The translations under genes were made by a program, and so were the position numbers. The notes below the pieces were generated by a model. It ran no database searches, was not told the DNA's origin, and worked only from the letters and a program-made list of their open reading frames with translations. A DNA stretch of 64,000 bases from UBA6623 sp965248235 (lineage in GTDB: Bacteria > Acidobacteriota > Terriglobia > Bryobacterales > UBA6623). Of this stretch, positions 18,269-25,998 are shown piece by piece (positions within the stretch are counted from its first letter, which is position 1; each line of letters opens with the position of its first letter). The stretch covers positions 186,001 through 250,000 of the forward strand of contig CBDFIU010000003.1 in NCBI GenBank assembly GCA_965248235.1, read 5' to 3'.

Positions 18269-19702
18269 CTATTTCGCGCTGAGTATCCCGGCAACCACTC
18301 GCTTCGGTACGGCTCCCACTTGAATCGTCTCGATGACGCTCATCGTCTCGATATCCACGACAACCGTTACATCGGCTCCCGCGACCGCTACGTATAAGCT
18401 TCCGCCGTCGGGGGTGATCGTGAGCCAATCCGGGTGCGGACCGACATCCACGACCTTCAGCATTTTGTAGTCGGGCAATGAATAGGCGACGACGCAGTGG
18501 TAATACTTGCTGGTGGCCCACAGCATCTTGCCGTCGGGCGTGATGGCCAGCCCGTGTGACGGCGATCCCTGCAACACTCTCGTTTCCTTTACGTGACCGG
18601 GCGGATCGGGCAGCGTGATTCGTCGCGTTTCCTTGCGTGTCGCGAAATCGACAACCGCGAACCCGTGGTAGTTCGAGAGCTGGACGATGATGTCTTTTGT
18701 CGATCCATCGGGGTTGCGGGTAAAGGCCATCGGCCGGATGCCGGCGCTCAGCGTGAGCGTCCACCTGACGGTATCGGTGGATGCGTCGATGACGCTGATG
18801 GTCTTCGTCGGAATCGAGCCCGAGACGGCGTACTTGCCGTCCGGCGTCACATAGACGTTGTGGACGCGGCCTTGGACGGGGATGCTGTTTACGTTCTTCA
18901 GCGATCGGGAGTCGATGACATCCACGGCGCCGGGAGCCTCGGCGATCCCGACGTAGACTTTCCCGCCGTCCGGCGTCACGGCGACGTTATTGGGGCGGCC
19001 GCTCAGCGGAATCCGCTTCGACACTTCGAGGGTTTTGGCGTTGACCACGTCCAGCGTCGTCCGCGATTCATTGGTGACGTAAATTCGGCTGCCGTCGGGC
19101 GCGATCGTGATGCCGTGCGGCACCTCGATACCCTCGATCATGTCGACCACTTGGTTGGTCGCCGGATCGATCACGTGAATGTTGTCGCCGGCGGCATTCG
19201 TTTGCAGCACCCGCACCCTATCTCCGCCGGCTGACCTCGCCGCGCCGGCCCGCATTACGTCCGAATCCTCAAGAGTCTTGCCGCGCGCCCACGCAGCCAA
19301 CGTTCGCCATTCCGGATCGCTCCGTGATGTCCAGTGTTTGCCCCCCGCGTGGAAGGGGTCGCCCCCGGCGGTGTGCGCCAGCGGATGCAGCAACAGTCGA
19401 CTCCGGGCGGGATGTCCCGGAACAACGTACTGCTTCCAGACCTCAAAGTTGCGACGCGACTGCTCGTCGTTCCAGTTGTCGGCTCCCGGCGCGAACTCCT
19501 CCAAGCGAGGGGTGCGATGTTGATGGCAAGTCACGCAGCGCGCGTGCCCCGGGCGCTTCTCGATGAAGATGGGCTGCACTCGTTCCTTGAAAAACGCGTA
19601 ATCCGCCGAGGGCGCGGTGTTCGGCGAAGAGGCAGGTTGCTGAGCAAGCAACGGCACGCTTATGAGGAATAGTAAGCAGGCTCGGTCGTGGAAAGAAAAC
19701 AC
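18269..19702 (-). CDS. Secreted cytochrome-like domain plus YVTN beta-propeller
   Basis: A 477-residue protein with a signal peptide (to about LLAQQP). Near residues 40-75 there is a heme-binding CVTCH motif in a Planctomycete-cytochrome-like context (FFKERVQPIFIEKRPGHARCVTCH is split here by its start at residue 38). From about residue 155 there are roughly seven YVTN-type blades (ATNQVVDMIEGIEVPHGI, PDGSRIYVTNESRTTLDVV). Propellers of this type are extracellular scaffolds or lactonase-like. A Shine-Dalgarno AAAGGAGCG precedes the ATG, and TACAAT lies at the complement of 19726-19731. Confidence 0.8.
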   Translation of the reverse strand: MFSFHDRACLLFLISVPLLAQQPASSPNTAPSADYAFFKERVQPIFIEKRPGHARCVTCHQHRTPRLEEFAPGADNWNDEQSRRNFEVWKQYVVPGHPARSRLLLHPLAHTAGGDPFHAGGKHWTSRSDPEWRTLAAWARGKTLEDSDVMRAGAARSAGGDRVRVLQTNAAGDNIHVIDPATNQVVDMIEGIEVPHGITIAPDGSRIYVTNESRTTLDVVNAKTLEVSKRIPLSGRPNNVAVTPDGGKVYVGIAEAPGAVDVIDSRSLKNVNSIPVQGRVHNVYVTPDGKYAVSGSIPTKTISVIDASTDTVRWTLTLSAGIRPMAFTRNPDGSTKDIIVQLSNYHGFAVVDFATRKETRRITLPDPPGHVKETRVLQGSPSHGLAITPDGKMLWATSKYYHCVVAYSLPDYKMLKVVDVGPHPDWLTITPDGGSLYVAVAGADVTVVVDIETMSVIETIQVGAVPKRVVAGILSAK

Positions 19703-19817
19703 GGTATGCGCTCCTTTGAGTTGCTATTGTAACCCTGAGCCGACCTCTAGGGCCGGAATTTCGGGCTTTCGGCGCATGCATCCTCTCTCCGACTTGCCAA
19801 AGTAGAGGCCGGCCATT

Positions 19818-20720
19818 TCACCGCCGCAGTTGCACGACTCTTTTTTCGACCGGATCGGGAGGGCCGAAGTTTTCGGCGCGCGTCAGCACGGTGACTTCTC
19901 CGACCCCGTTGCTAAGCAAATAATCGCGGGCGTCGTCGATGCCGGCGCCGACTTGGGCGGGGCTGTGGGAGTCGTCCCCGAAACAAAAGCCAATCCCCAT
20001 TCGGGCGGCGCGCTCGACCAGCCAAGGCGCGGGGTAGGGCGTCGGCAGGCCCTTGCGGTAACCCGCCGTATTCAAATCGAGAATGGCGTCGCACCCACGG
20101 GCGGCTTCGAGGGCGCGGTCGGCGGCGCGTCGGATCGGCGGCGTGTCGAGCGGGGCGTCGGGCCCGGCGTTTTTTCGAAGCAGGTCGAGATGCCCGACGA
20201 CCTCGGGGCGCAGCGCGTCGATCATTTCGGCGACCGTTTCGTAATAGCGAACCGCGAGCGGCTCCACACCGCCCAGGTCGTCGCGGATGCCGCGGAAATC
20301 CTCGACCTCCCCGTCGATCGAAACTTCGTCGACGTAGTGCACCGAGCCGACCATGTAGTCGAAGTCGCCGGCTTCGCGGTGGGCGAGCATCTTCTCGCGA
20401 TAGCCGTCGGTGGGCACCACTTCAATCTCGAATCCACGCAAGACGATCAGCCGTTCGGCGAAACGATCCCCTAATTTGTCGATGGCGCGGATGTAGTTCC
20501 GAAAGTCCTCTTCAAGACGCTCGACAGTGAAGCCCTTCTCCTTTTCGGTGGGGTAGAGGAAGCGCGCTTCGGCTCGGGGAGCGTGCTCGGTGACACCGAA
20601 GGTGTGATACCCGGCGGCGACGGCGGCCTCGAGAACGTCTTCGAGACGGCCTTCGGCGTGCTCACAAAATTCGCCGCTGTGGCCGCCGTGGAGAGAACAG
20701 CGCCAGGGTTCGCGGGGCAT
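19818..20720 (-). CDS. PHP-family histidinol-phosphatase-like protein
   Basis: A 300-residue PHP phosphoesterase. The family start CSLHGGHSGEFCEHAEG carries metal ligands, then FGVTEHAPR, GFEIEVVPTDG, DYMVGSVHYVD, VVGHLDLLRK and FGDDSHSPAQVG, in the HisJ/HisK order. Histidinol-phosphatase dephosphorylates histidinol phosphate in histidine synthesis; no other his gene is near. TACACT lies exactly six bases upstream of the ATG (complement of 20727-20732), so the transcript may be leaderless. Upstream in-frame codons overlap a dispersed repeat and are rejected. Confidence 0.8.
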   Translation of the reverse strand: MPREPWRCSLHGGHSGEFCEHAEGRLEDVLEAAVAAGYHTFGVTEHAPRAEARFLYPTEKEKGFTVERLEEDFRNYIRAIDKLGDRFAERLIVLRGFEIEVVPTDGYREKMLAHREAGDFDYMVGSVHYVDEVSIDGEVEDFRGIRDDLGGVEPLAVRYYETVAEMIDALRPEVVGHLDLLRKNAGPDAPLDTPPIRRAADRALEAARGCDAILDLNTAGYRKGLPTPYPAPWLVERAARMGIGFCFGDDSHSPAQVGAGIDDARDYLLSNGVGEVTVLTRAENFGPPDPVEKRVVQLRR

Positions 20721-20752
20721 CGTTCCAGTGTAGTCGGGGACGTCGAGGAAGC

Positions 20753-20804
20753 GACGTGGCGCACGGCTCCAGGCGTGCCGTGTCGGCATTCGTGCCGACA
20801 TGTC
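20753..20804. repeat. Hairpin-forming dispersed repeat, copy 1
   Basis: Begins GACGTGGCGCACGGCTCCAG and ends GTGCCGACATGTC. The second half contains TGTCGGCATTCGTGCCGACA, a near-perfect hairpin. A second copy at 52390-52440 carries compensatory changes in the stem (TGTCGCC...GGCGACA), which supports selection for the structure. Located between the PHP phosphatase and the glycerate kinase gene. Confidence 0.6.
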
Positions 20805-20850
20805 TTCCGCTCCCCGGCCCCCAGGCACGCAAGAACGCGCGCAACGCGAG

Positions 20851-22149
20851 CTACCAAGCAACCAGCGCCCGTAGGTCGCGGATGTTGTTTCCCGTCGGGC
20901 CGGTCATCAGAAGGTCGTCCAGGTTTTCGAAAAAGTGAAAAGAGTCGGAGCGTCGCTCGTAGTCGTCGGCGTCCATGCCGGCAGCTTGGGCCCGGGCGAT
21001 CGTCTCGCCGTCGGCCACCGCGCCCGCGGCCGGGGAGTTGCCGTCGACGCCGTCGGTGCCGGCGCTGATGATCGCGATGTCTTGTCCGGCGATGCGTCGG
21101 GCGCAGGAAAGCACGAACGCTTGATTACGCCCGCCCATGCCGTCGCCGGTGACCGGCACGCTCAACTCGCCGCCGGTCAGCAAGGCGACGACCTTGCCCG
21201 GATGAGCTTGCCGCATGCCCTCCACCCGCCCAACAAGATGCTCGACGGCTTTCTCGTAAGGCCAATCGTCGACGGACAGATCTTCCTCGACGACCCAGCC
21301 GCGCGAGGAGGCTTCGTCATGCAGCGCGTCCACGCCGTCTTGGTTCCCCAGCAGCCCGTGCCAACTGCTGTGAGCAAACTTTTCGCCGCCCGGTTTGGGG
21401 GTTTCCCGAATCGTGTCCTCGTCGAACATACGACGAATCGAGGCCGGGAAGCGCGCAAGCAACCCAAGGCGCTCGGCCAACTCACGGCAATCCTCAACAG
21501 TCGATTCGTCGGGCATGGTCGGTCCCGAGGCAACGGTCGACGGTTGATCGGCCGGCACATCGGAGACATAGAGCGTCATCTGTCGGGCGGGGTCGGCCCG
21601 CTCGACCAGGCGACCGCCCTTGATGGCGGAGAAGTGCTTGCGCAAGACGTTCATGTCGACGATATTGGCGCCGCAAGTCACCAACAGGCGAAAGAATTCG
21701 CGACTGTCGTCGAGTGAAATGTCATTGGTAATCGGCCGCTCACAAATCGCCGAACCGCCGCCTGACAGCAAATACACGACTAGGTCTTCGGGGCCTAGAT
21801 CGCCGACCAGCTCGAGAACCAGCGAGGCCGCGCGGAAGCTCGCGGCGTTGGGGTAGGGGTGACCGCCGGTGTAGTGAAGAAAGTAAGGCAAGTCGCGCTC
21901 GGACGGAACCGAACTGACAACCACGCCGGAGACAAGGCTGGGTTCGACGATATCGACAAACTGTTCGGCCATTCGTAGGCCGGCCTTGCCGATCGAGACA
22001 CAGATCACTTTGCGGCACCGGGAAAGATCGACCTGCTCGTCGCCGACCGCGAGCACGCCGTCACGGCAAGCAATGCGACGAGGCATCACCTTGTCGAGCG
22101 ACAAGCTGTCGAGAGTACGGAGAAAAATGTCGCGAAGGTCGGTTTTCAC
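20851..22149 (-). CDS. Glycerate 2-kinase (MOFRL/DUF4147 family)
   Basis: A 432-residue kinase converting D-glycerate to 2-phosphoglycerate. The N-terminal DUF4147 domain shows VICVSIGKAGLRMAEQ and the phosphate-binding VVYLLSGGGSA. The C-terminal MOFRL domain shows VALLTGGELSVPVTGDGMGGRNQAF and AIISAGTDGVDGNSPAAGAV. It begins with GTG at 22149 and sits 31 bases after the stop of the D-2-hydroxyacid dehydrogenase, so the two are probably cotranscribed. Together with the divergent beta-hydroxyacid dehydrogenase it suggests a glycerate-forming salvage route feeding lower glycolysis. Confidence 0.9.
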   Translation of the reverse strand: MKTDLRDIFLRTLDSLSLDKVMPRRIACRDGVLAVGDEQVDLSRCRKVICVSIGKAGLRMAEQFVDIVEPSLVSGVVVSSVPSERDLPYFLHYTGGHPYPNAASFRAASLVLELVGDLGPEDLVVYLLSGGGSAICERPITNDISLDDSREFFRLLVTCGANIVDMNVLRKHFSAIKGGRLVERADPARQMTLYVSDVPADQPSTVASGPTMPDESTVEDCRELAERLGLLARFPASIRRMFDEDTIRETPKPGGEKFAHSSWHGLLGNQDGVDALHDEASSRGWVVEEDLSVDDWPYEKAVEHLVGRVEGMRQAHPGKVVALLTGGELSVPVTGDGMGGRNQAFVLSCARRIAGQDIAIISAGTDGVDGNSPAAGAVADGETIARAQAAGMDADDYERRSDSFHFFENLDDLLMTGPTGNNIRDLRALVAW

Positions 22150-22180
22150 GGGTTATTCAGTCGGGAGTCGGGTCAGCCTC

Positions 22181-23164
22181 CTAACCCTCGTCGGGAAACA
22201 GCGAGCGATTCACAAGATTCGGCGGACGCCGGCCATCGAGTGCCGCCAAGGCGTTTTCGGCGGCCATGATGCACATCTTGCGCCGTGTTGCCGTCGAGGC
22301 GCTGGCAATATGAGGCGTCACGACGACATTTTCGAGCTGCAGCAAGCGCGGCTCGACACGCGGTTCGTTTTCGAACACATCGAGGCCGGCCGCGGCAATC
22401 TCCGCTTGCTCGAGAGCATCGGCCAAGGCCGATTCATCGACGACAGGCCCGCGGGATGTATTGATCAGCACGGCGGTCTTTTTCATGAGCGAAAATTGCG
22501 GCTTGCTGATCAAATGCCGTGTTTCGGGCATCAACGGCACATGAACACTGATGAAATCGGCTTCCCCGAGCAGCGTTTCGAACTCCACGAAAGTGAGGCC
22601 AAGCTCTTGCTCGATTTCATCGGGCATGCGGAAAGCGTCGTGATAGATCACCTTCATCTCGAAGCCGTGCGCCCGGCGAGCCAACGACCGCCCGATGCGG
22701 CCCATCCCCAATATCCCCAATGTGGCGTGATAAAGGTCTACGCCGCAAAACTGATCGATGCCCCAGCCGCGCCACTTGCCGGCGCGCAAAAACCTCTCCG
22801 CCTCGCCCACCCGCCGAGCCGCGACCGCGAGCAAGGTGAAGGCCAGGTCGGCGGTCGTCTCGGTCAGCACTTCCGGCGTATTCGTCACGGCGATGGCGCG
22901 TTCTGTCGCCGCCGCGATATCGATATTATCGAAGCCGACAGCGACGTTCGAGATGACCTTCAGTCCCGGCAAGGCCGCCATCACCGCGTCCGAAAAGCGA
23001 TCGGTCAATTGGCTGACGACGCCGTCCTTGTCGGCGAGGTGTTCGAGCAGTTGCTCAGGCGGGTAGCTCTCGTCGGACTCGTGATATTCGATCTCGGCGC
23101 GCTCGCGAAGGTACTCCGCGGCTTCGGGGTAAATACGTTTCGAGATCAGCAGTCGCGGCAGCAT
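22181..23164 (-). CDS. D-2-hydroxyacid dehydrogenase (glyoxylate/hydroxypyruvate reductase type)
   Basis: A 327-residue NAD(P)-dependent dehydrogenase. The Rossmann motif is LGILGMGRIGRSLARRA near residues 150-165. Catalytic Arg (LINTSRGPVVDE), Glu (NEP) and His (TPHIASAS) are in the family order. GRHPR-type enzymes reduce glyoxylate or hydroxypyruvate to glycolate or glycerate, which fits the neighbouring glycerate kinase. The ATG at 23164 (MLPRLLISKRIYPEA) is used; a much longer upstream open frame is antisense to the next gene. It shares a divergent promoter region with the 23234 gene. Confidence 0.9.
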   Translation of the reverse strand: MLPRLLISKRIYPEAAEYLRERAEIEYHESDESYPPEQLLEHLADKDGVVSQLTDRFSDAVMAALPGLKVISNVAVGFDNIDIAAATERAIAVTNTPEVLTETTADLAFTLLAVAARRVGEAERFLRAGKWRGWGIDQFCGVDLYHATLGILGMGRIGRSLARRAHGFEMKVIYHDAFRMPDEIEQELGLTFVEFETLLGEADFISVHVPLMPETRHLISKPQFSLMKKTAVLINTSRGPVVDESALADALEQAEIAAAGLDVFENEPRVEPRLLQLENVVVTPHIASASTATRRKMCIMAAENALAALDGRRPPNLVNRSLFPDEG

Positions 23165-23176
23165 GATCGTCCGCCA

Positions 23177-23206
23177 TTGTCTCACAGGGTTTTGAAAGCG
23201 TACAAT
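23177..23206 (+). promoter_or_regulatory. Sigma-70-like promoter for the beta-hydroxyacid dehydrogenase
   Basis: TTGTCT at 23177-23182 and TACAAT at 23201-23206 with an 18-base spacer, 27 bases before the ATG at 23234. A purine-rich AGGAGAAGAGGA follows as ribosome binding site. Confidence 0.6.
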
Positions 23207-23233
23207 TGAAAACTTCAGGAGAAGAGGACGGAT

Positions 23234-24124
23234 ATGGCAAAACTTGGATTTCTCGGACTCGGCTTGATGGGCTATCCGATGGCGCGCAACCTGCTCGACG
23301 CGGGCCACGAGGTGGCGCTGTGGAGCCACACTTCCGCAAAAGCCCGCCGCTTGGCGAAGAGCCACAAAGGCGTCTTTTGCAAGACCCCGAAAGAGGTCGG
23401 CAAGTTCGCCGATTGCATTTTCCTGTGCGTGGGCAACTCGGAGATGTCCGAGGAAGTCTTGATGGGCGCCGACGGCGTCATCAAGGGCGTTCGCAAGGGC
23501 AATGTCGTCGCCGATTGCAGCACGATCGCTCCGACCCTGGCGCGCAAGATGGCCGCGCGTTTCGAGAAGAAGGGCGCTTTCTTTCTCGACGCTCCGTGCA
23601 CCGGCTCGACGCCGGGCGCCGAGGGCGGCACGCTGACCTTTATGGTTGGAGGCCGCAAGAAAGTCTTCGAAGGCATGCGCGAGAACTTTCTCCCGATGGG
23701 CAAGACGCTGTTTTATTGCGGCAAGCAGGGCATGGGATTGCATGCCAAGCTTTCGCAAAACCTCGTGCTTTGCAATATGATGCAGGGCTTTATCGAAGGC
23801 ATGGTACTCGCGAAGAAGGCCGGCGTCAACCCCAAGTTGATGTTCGAGGTGCTCGACAAGAGCGCCGCCAAAGCCGGCCTCATCAGCTTCAAGGCTCCCT
23901 ATATCTTCAAGCGCGATTTCGAAGCCGCCTTCCCGCTCAAGTGGATGCACAAAGACATCGGCTTGATGCTCGACTCGGGCCGCGAAATGAATGTTCCGCT
24001 GCCCTCGACTTCGCTGGTCCATCAACTTTTCGGAGCGAGCATCGCCAACGGCCAGGGTGACGAAGATTTCTGCTCGGCGATCAAACTGCTCGAGCAGTGG
24101 GCCGACGTGGAAGTGAAGGCGTAG
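23234..24124 (+). CDS. NAD(P)-dependent beta-hydroxyacid dehydrogenase (HIBADH/tartronate-semialdehyde reductase family)
   Basis: A 296-residue enzyme. The N-terminal FLGLGLMGYPMARNLLDAGHEV is the family dinucleotide fold. DCSTIAPTLARKM and DAPCTGSTPGAEGGTLTFMVGG form the substrate site, and the catalytic Lys is in GMGLHAKLSQNLV (K-x-x-x-N). Members act on 3-hydroxyisobutyrate, tartronate semialdehyde or succinic semialdehyde. The glycerate kinase next door favours tartronate semialdehyde reduction to glycerate, but this is inference. Confidence 0.88.
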   Translation: MAKLGFLGLGLMGYPMARNLLDAGHEVALWSHTSAKARRLAKSHKGVFCKTPKEVGKFADCIFLCVGNSEMSEEVLMGADGVIKGVRKGNVVADCSTIAPTLARKMAARFEKKGAFFLDAPCTGSTPGAEGGTLTFMVGGRKKVFEGMRENFLPMGKTLFYCGKQGMGLHAKLSQNLVLCNMMQGFIEGMVLAKKAGVNPKLMFEVLDKSAAKAGLISFKAPYIFKRDFEAAFPLKWMHKDIGLMLDSGREMNVPLPSTSLVHQLFGASIANGQGDEDFCSAIKLLEQWADVEVKA

Positions 24125-24131
24125 GGCCGGG

Positions 24132-24315
24132 TTAGCCCGCTTTTCTCACCGCGTGGCGAGGCAAAGTGCATGAGAGGTCCATCAGTACGAGGCGCGCGCC
24201 GCTTGGCGCGCGCAGGCGTACTTGAACAGTACGGTGAGCACGGCGAGCAAGCGCAACGACGTAATGGCGGGCCTATCGTGTGCTTTGCCCGTCAGGCGGT
24301 GAGAAATGCGGGTTA
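24132..24315. repeat. MITE-like element, copy 1
   Basis: About 184 bp bounded by imperfect inverted ends: TTAGCCCGCTTTTCTCAC at the left and GTGAGAAATGCGGGTTA at the right. The interior carries GGCGTACTTGAACAGTACGG and a GAGCACGGCGAGC segment, which are also present in the second copy at 47979-48174. There is no open frame and no convincing target duplication. The right end supplies the TAA stop of the antitoxin gene at 24313. Single-ended relatives occur at 41642 and 52360. Confidence 0.75.
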
Positions 24316-24609
24316 GGCCGCCGAGGGCGGCACGTAACGCTCTACGTGAATCTCATGCTCGTGCCGACGGGCCCGCGCCAGGTCATGGGATGCCTGCAAG
24401 CGCAGCCATTGACCGGCATTCGACCAGCCGATTTTCTCCAGTCGAATCGCCATGTCCGGTGATATGCCGGACTTCTCGTTCACAAGGTTGTTGAGAGTCT
24501 GTCGAGTTACCGCGAGGAGCTTCGCGGCGCCCGTCACCGTAAGACTAAGAGGCTCAAGACAGTCTTGCCGGATAATGCGGCCCGGGTGGGGAGGGTTTTT
24601 CATCGGCAT
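24313..24609 (-). CDS. higA: HigA-family antitoxin (XRE helix-turn-helix), no toxin beside it
   Basis: A 98-residue DNA-binding protein: PHPGRIIRQDCLEPLSLTVT, then the helix-turn-helix AAKLLAVTRQTLNNLVNEKSG and SPDMAIRLEKIG, the standard HigA pattern. In intact modules higB lies directly upstream; here only 56 bases separate higA from the next gene, with no room for it. A short stretch there can be read as KRFFK, reminiscent of a HigB N-terminus, but this is weak. The stop codon lies in the end of a MITE-like element. Confidence 0.82.
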   Translation of the reverse strand: MPMKNPPHPGRIIRQDCLEPLSLTVTGAAKLLAVTRQTLNNLVNEKSGISPDMAIRLEKIGWSNAGQWLRLQASHDLARARRHEHEIHVERYVPPSAA

Positions 24610-24665
24610 GGCGAATTTTCCTTATCGGCCTCGCCGGCATCGTTGTTGGCGGTTTGAAGAACCGC

Positions 24666-25889
24666 TTACCGGATACCAACTTTCCTCAGCTCCGCGCGCA
24701 GACGTTTGTCCGGATGTAGTCCTATCAAGTAGGAAGCGATTTTACCTTCGCGGTCGATAATCACCAGCGTCGGCAGTGAACCTACGAAGTATCTTTGCGA
24801 AACCTGCGCGCCGCGGTCGACCAGACTCGGGAAGCGGTAACCCTGTTGCTCGAAAAAGGGCCGCGAGCGCCGTTCGGGTTCGGCGTTAACCCCCAAGACG
24901 ACCAGGCCCTGTTCGCCGAATTCATCGGCAAGCGTGTCGACATGCGGCAAATCGATTCGACAGGGTTTGCACCAGGTGGCCCAGAAGTCGAGCAACACAA
25001 CCTTACCGGCCAGTTCTCCCAGACGATGGGTCTTGCCGCTGAAATCCCGCAAGGCGAAATCGGGGGCCGGATGGTTTGTGAGCCGGGATAGCAGGGTCGA
25101 CGTGGCGCCGAATTCCTTGACCATCTCGGCGCCGGGCGGAGGCTCGAAAATGAATGTCTCCGCGGGGACGGCATCGTCCAAGATCGTCGTTTGGAAAGTG
25201 ATCGTCTGCCGCACTCGCAACGGTTGCTTCATGGCGGCCTTTTTCATGGTGGCCGACGAGACCTCGCGCAAAACCAACCCGGCGTCAGGGTCGATCCAAT
25301 ACCTTCGTCGAACCCGGCCCTGGGCCGCCCCGGGCGGAGTGTCATAGACAGCTTCGACGCCGAGGTGAGCGCCGGTGGACCCCGCTTCGTCGGCGAAGAA
25401 TCGAGCCGTACGCAGGCGTGTCGCGGCCGCCGCATAGCGGCGGATGTAGCGGCGCGCCGACTTGCGGGGATCCATGGATTGGGGGCGTTTTTGGCCGCTG
25501 GCGGCGGCGAAGGGGTCTTCCCGTAGGCGCGTATACTGCTTGAGGCGAGGAGCGTAGGTCCAGGTCGTCAACCCATCGAAGACCGCCAAACCCTCGTTGC
25601 CGCGACTGAACATGCCGAATCGCGCTCGCCCGTCGGCGTCGGCGGCGGTCACGTAGCGGGTTTCGGTCGTTCGTTCATAGCCCTTCGACAAGGTTTCGGT
25701 TACCTCCAGGGCTTCGAACAAGAAGCGGTCGAGATCGGAATACGTTTGGGCGACACGGGCCAGCAGCGATCGGGCTTCGTCGTCTTTCGAGGCGGTTGCC
25801 GGCGATTGCGCGGCCGCGACGGGAAGCATGAGCAGCGCCAAACCGGGCGTCAACAGTCGACGGAAGAACGGGCGATTCAGGGACGACAT
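24666..25889 (-). CDS. Exported protein with TlpA-like thioredoxin domain
   Basis: A 407-residue protein with a signal peptide (to about AAAQSPA). Residues about 35-250 look like a LolA/outer-membrane-lipoprotein-sorting type beta fold of the DUF2092 kind (QTYSDLDRFLFEALEVTE, FEPPPGAEM). The last 140 residues are a TlpA/ResA-type redoxin: APDFALRDFSGKTHRLGEL, WATWCKPCR around residue 306 and a cis-Pro GSLPTLVIID. It probably acts outside the cytoplasm as a thiol oxidoreductase. The fused arrangement is common in Acidobacteriota. Confidence 0.82.
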   Translation of the reverse strand: MSSLNRPFFRRLLTPGLALLMLPVAAAQSPATASKDDEARSLLARVAQTYSDLDRFLFEALEVTETLSKGYERTTETRYVTAADADGRARFGMFSRGNEGLAVFDGLTTWTYAPRLKQYTRLREDPFAAASGQKRPQSMDPRKSARRYIRRYAAAATRLRTARFFADEAGSTGAHLGVEAVYDTPPGAAQGRVRRRYWIDPDAGLVLREVSSATMKKAAMKQPLRVRQTITFQTTILDDAVPAETFIFEPPPGAEMVKEFGATSTLLSRLTNHPAPDFALRDFSGKTHRLGELAGKVVLLDFWATWCKPCRIDLPHVDTLADEFGEQGLVVLGVNAEPERRSRPFFEQQGYRFPSLVDRGAQVSQRYFVGSLPTLVIIDREGKIASYLIGLHPDKRLRAELRKVGIR

Positions 25890-25998
25890 AGCCTACGTGG
25901 ACATCATAGCCCGACAGGGGTCCACCTCCGCGTAACGCCTCGGCCGGCGACGGTCGGCGAACGATCCGGAATTCTTGATTGAACCGGCCGGGCTGGGG

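Noticed and set aside
23165..24025. N-terminal extension of the D-2-hydroxyacid dehydrogenase
   Set aside because: Antisense to the HIBADH-family gene; the family N-terminus starts at 23164.
24125..24320. Attachment site or integron-like site at the MITE
   Set aside because: Inverted ends and a second dispersed copy without gene cassettes or an integrase fit a MITE better.
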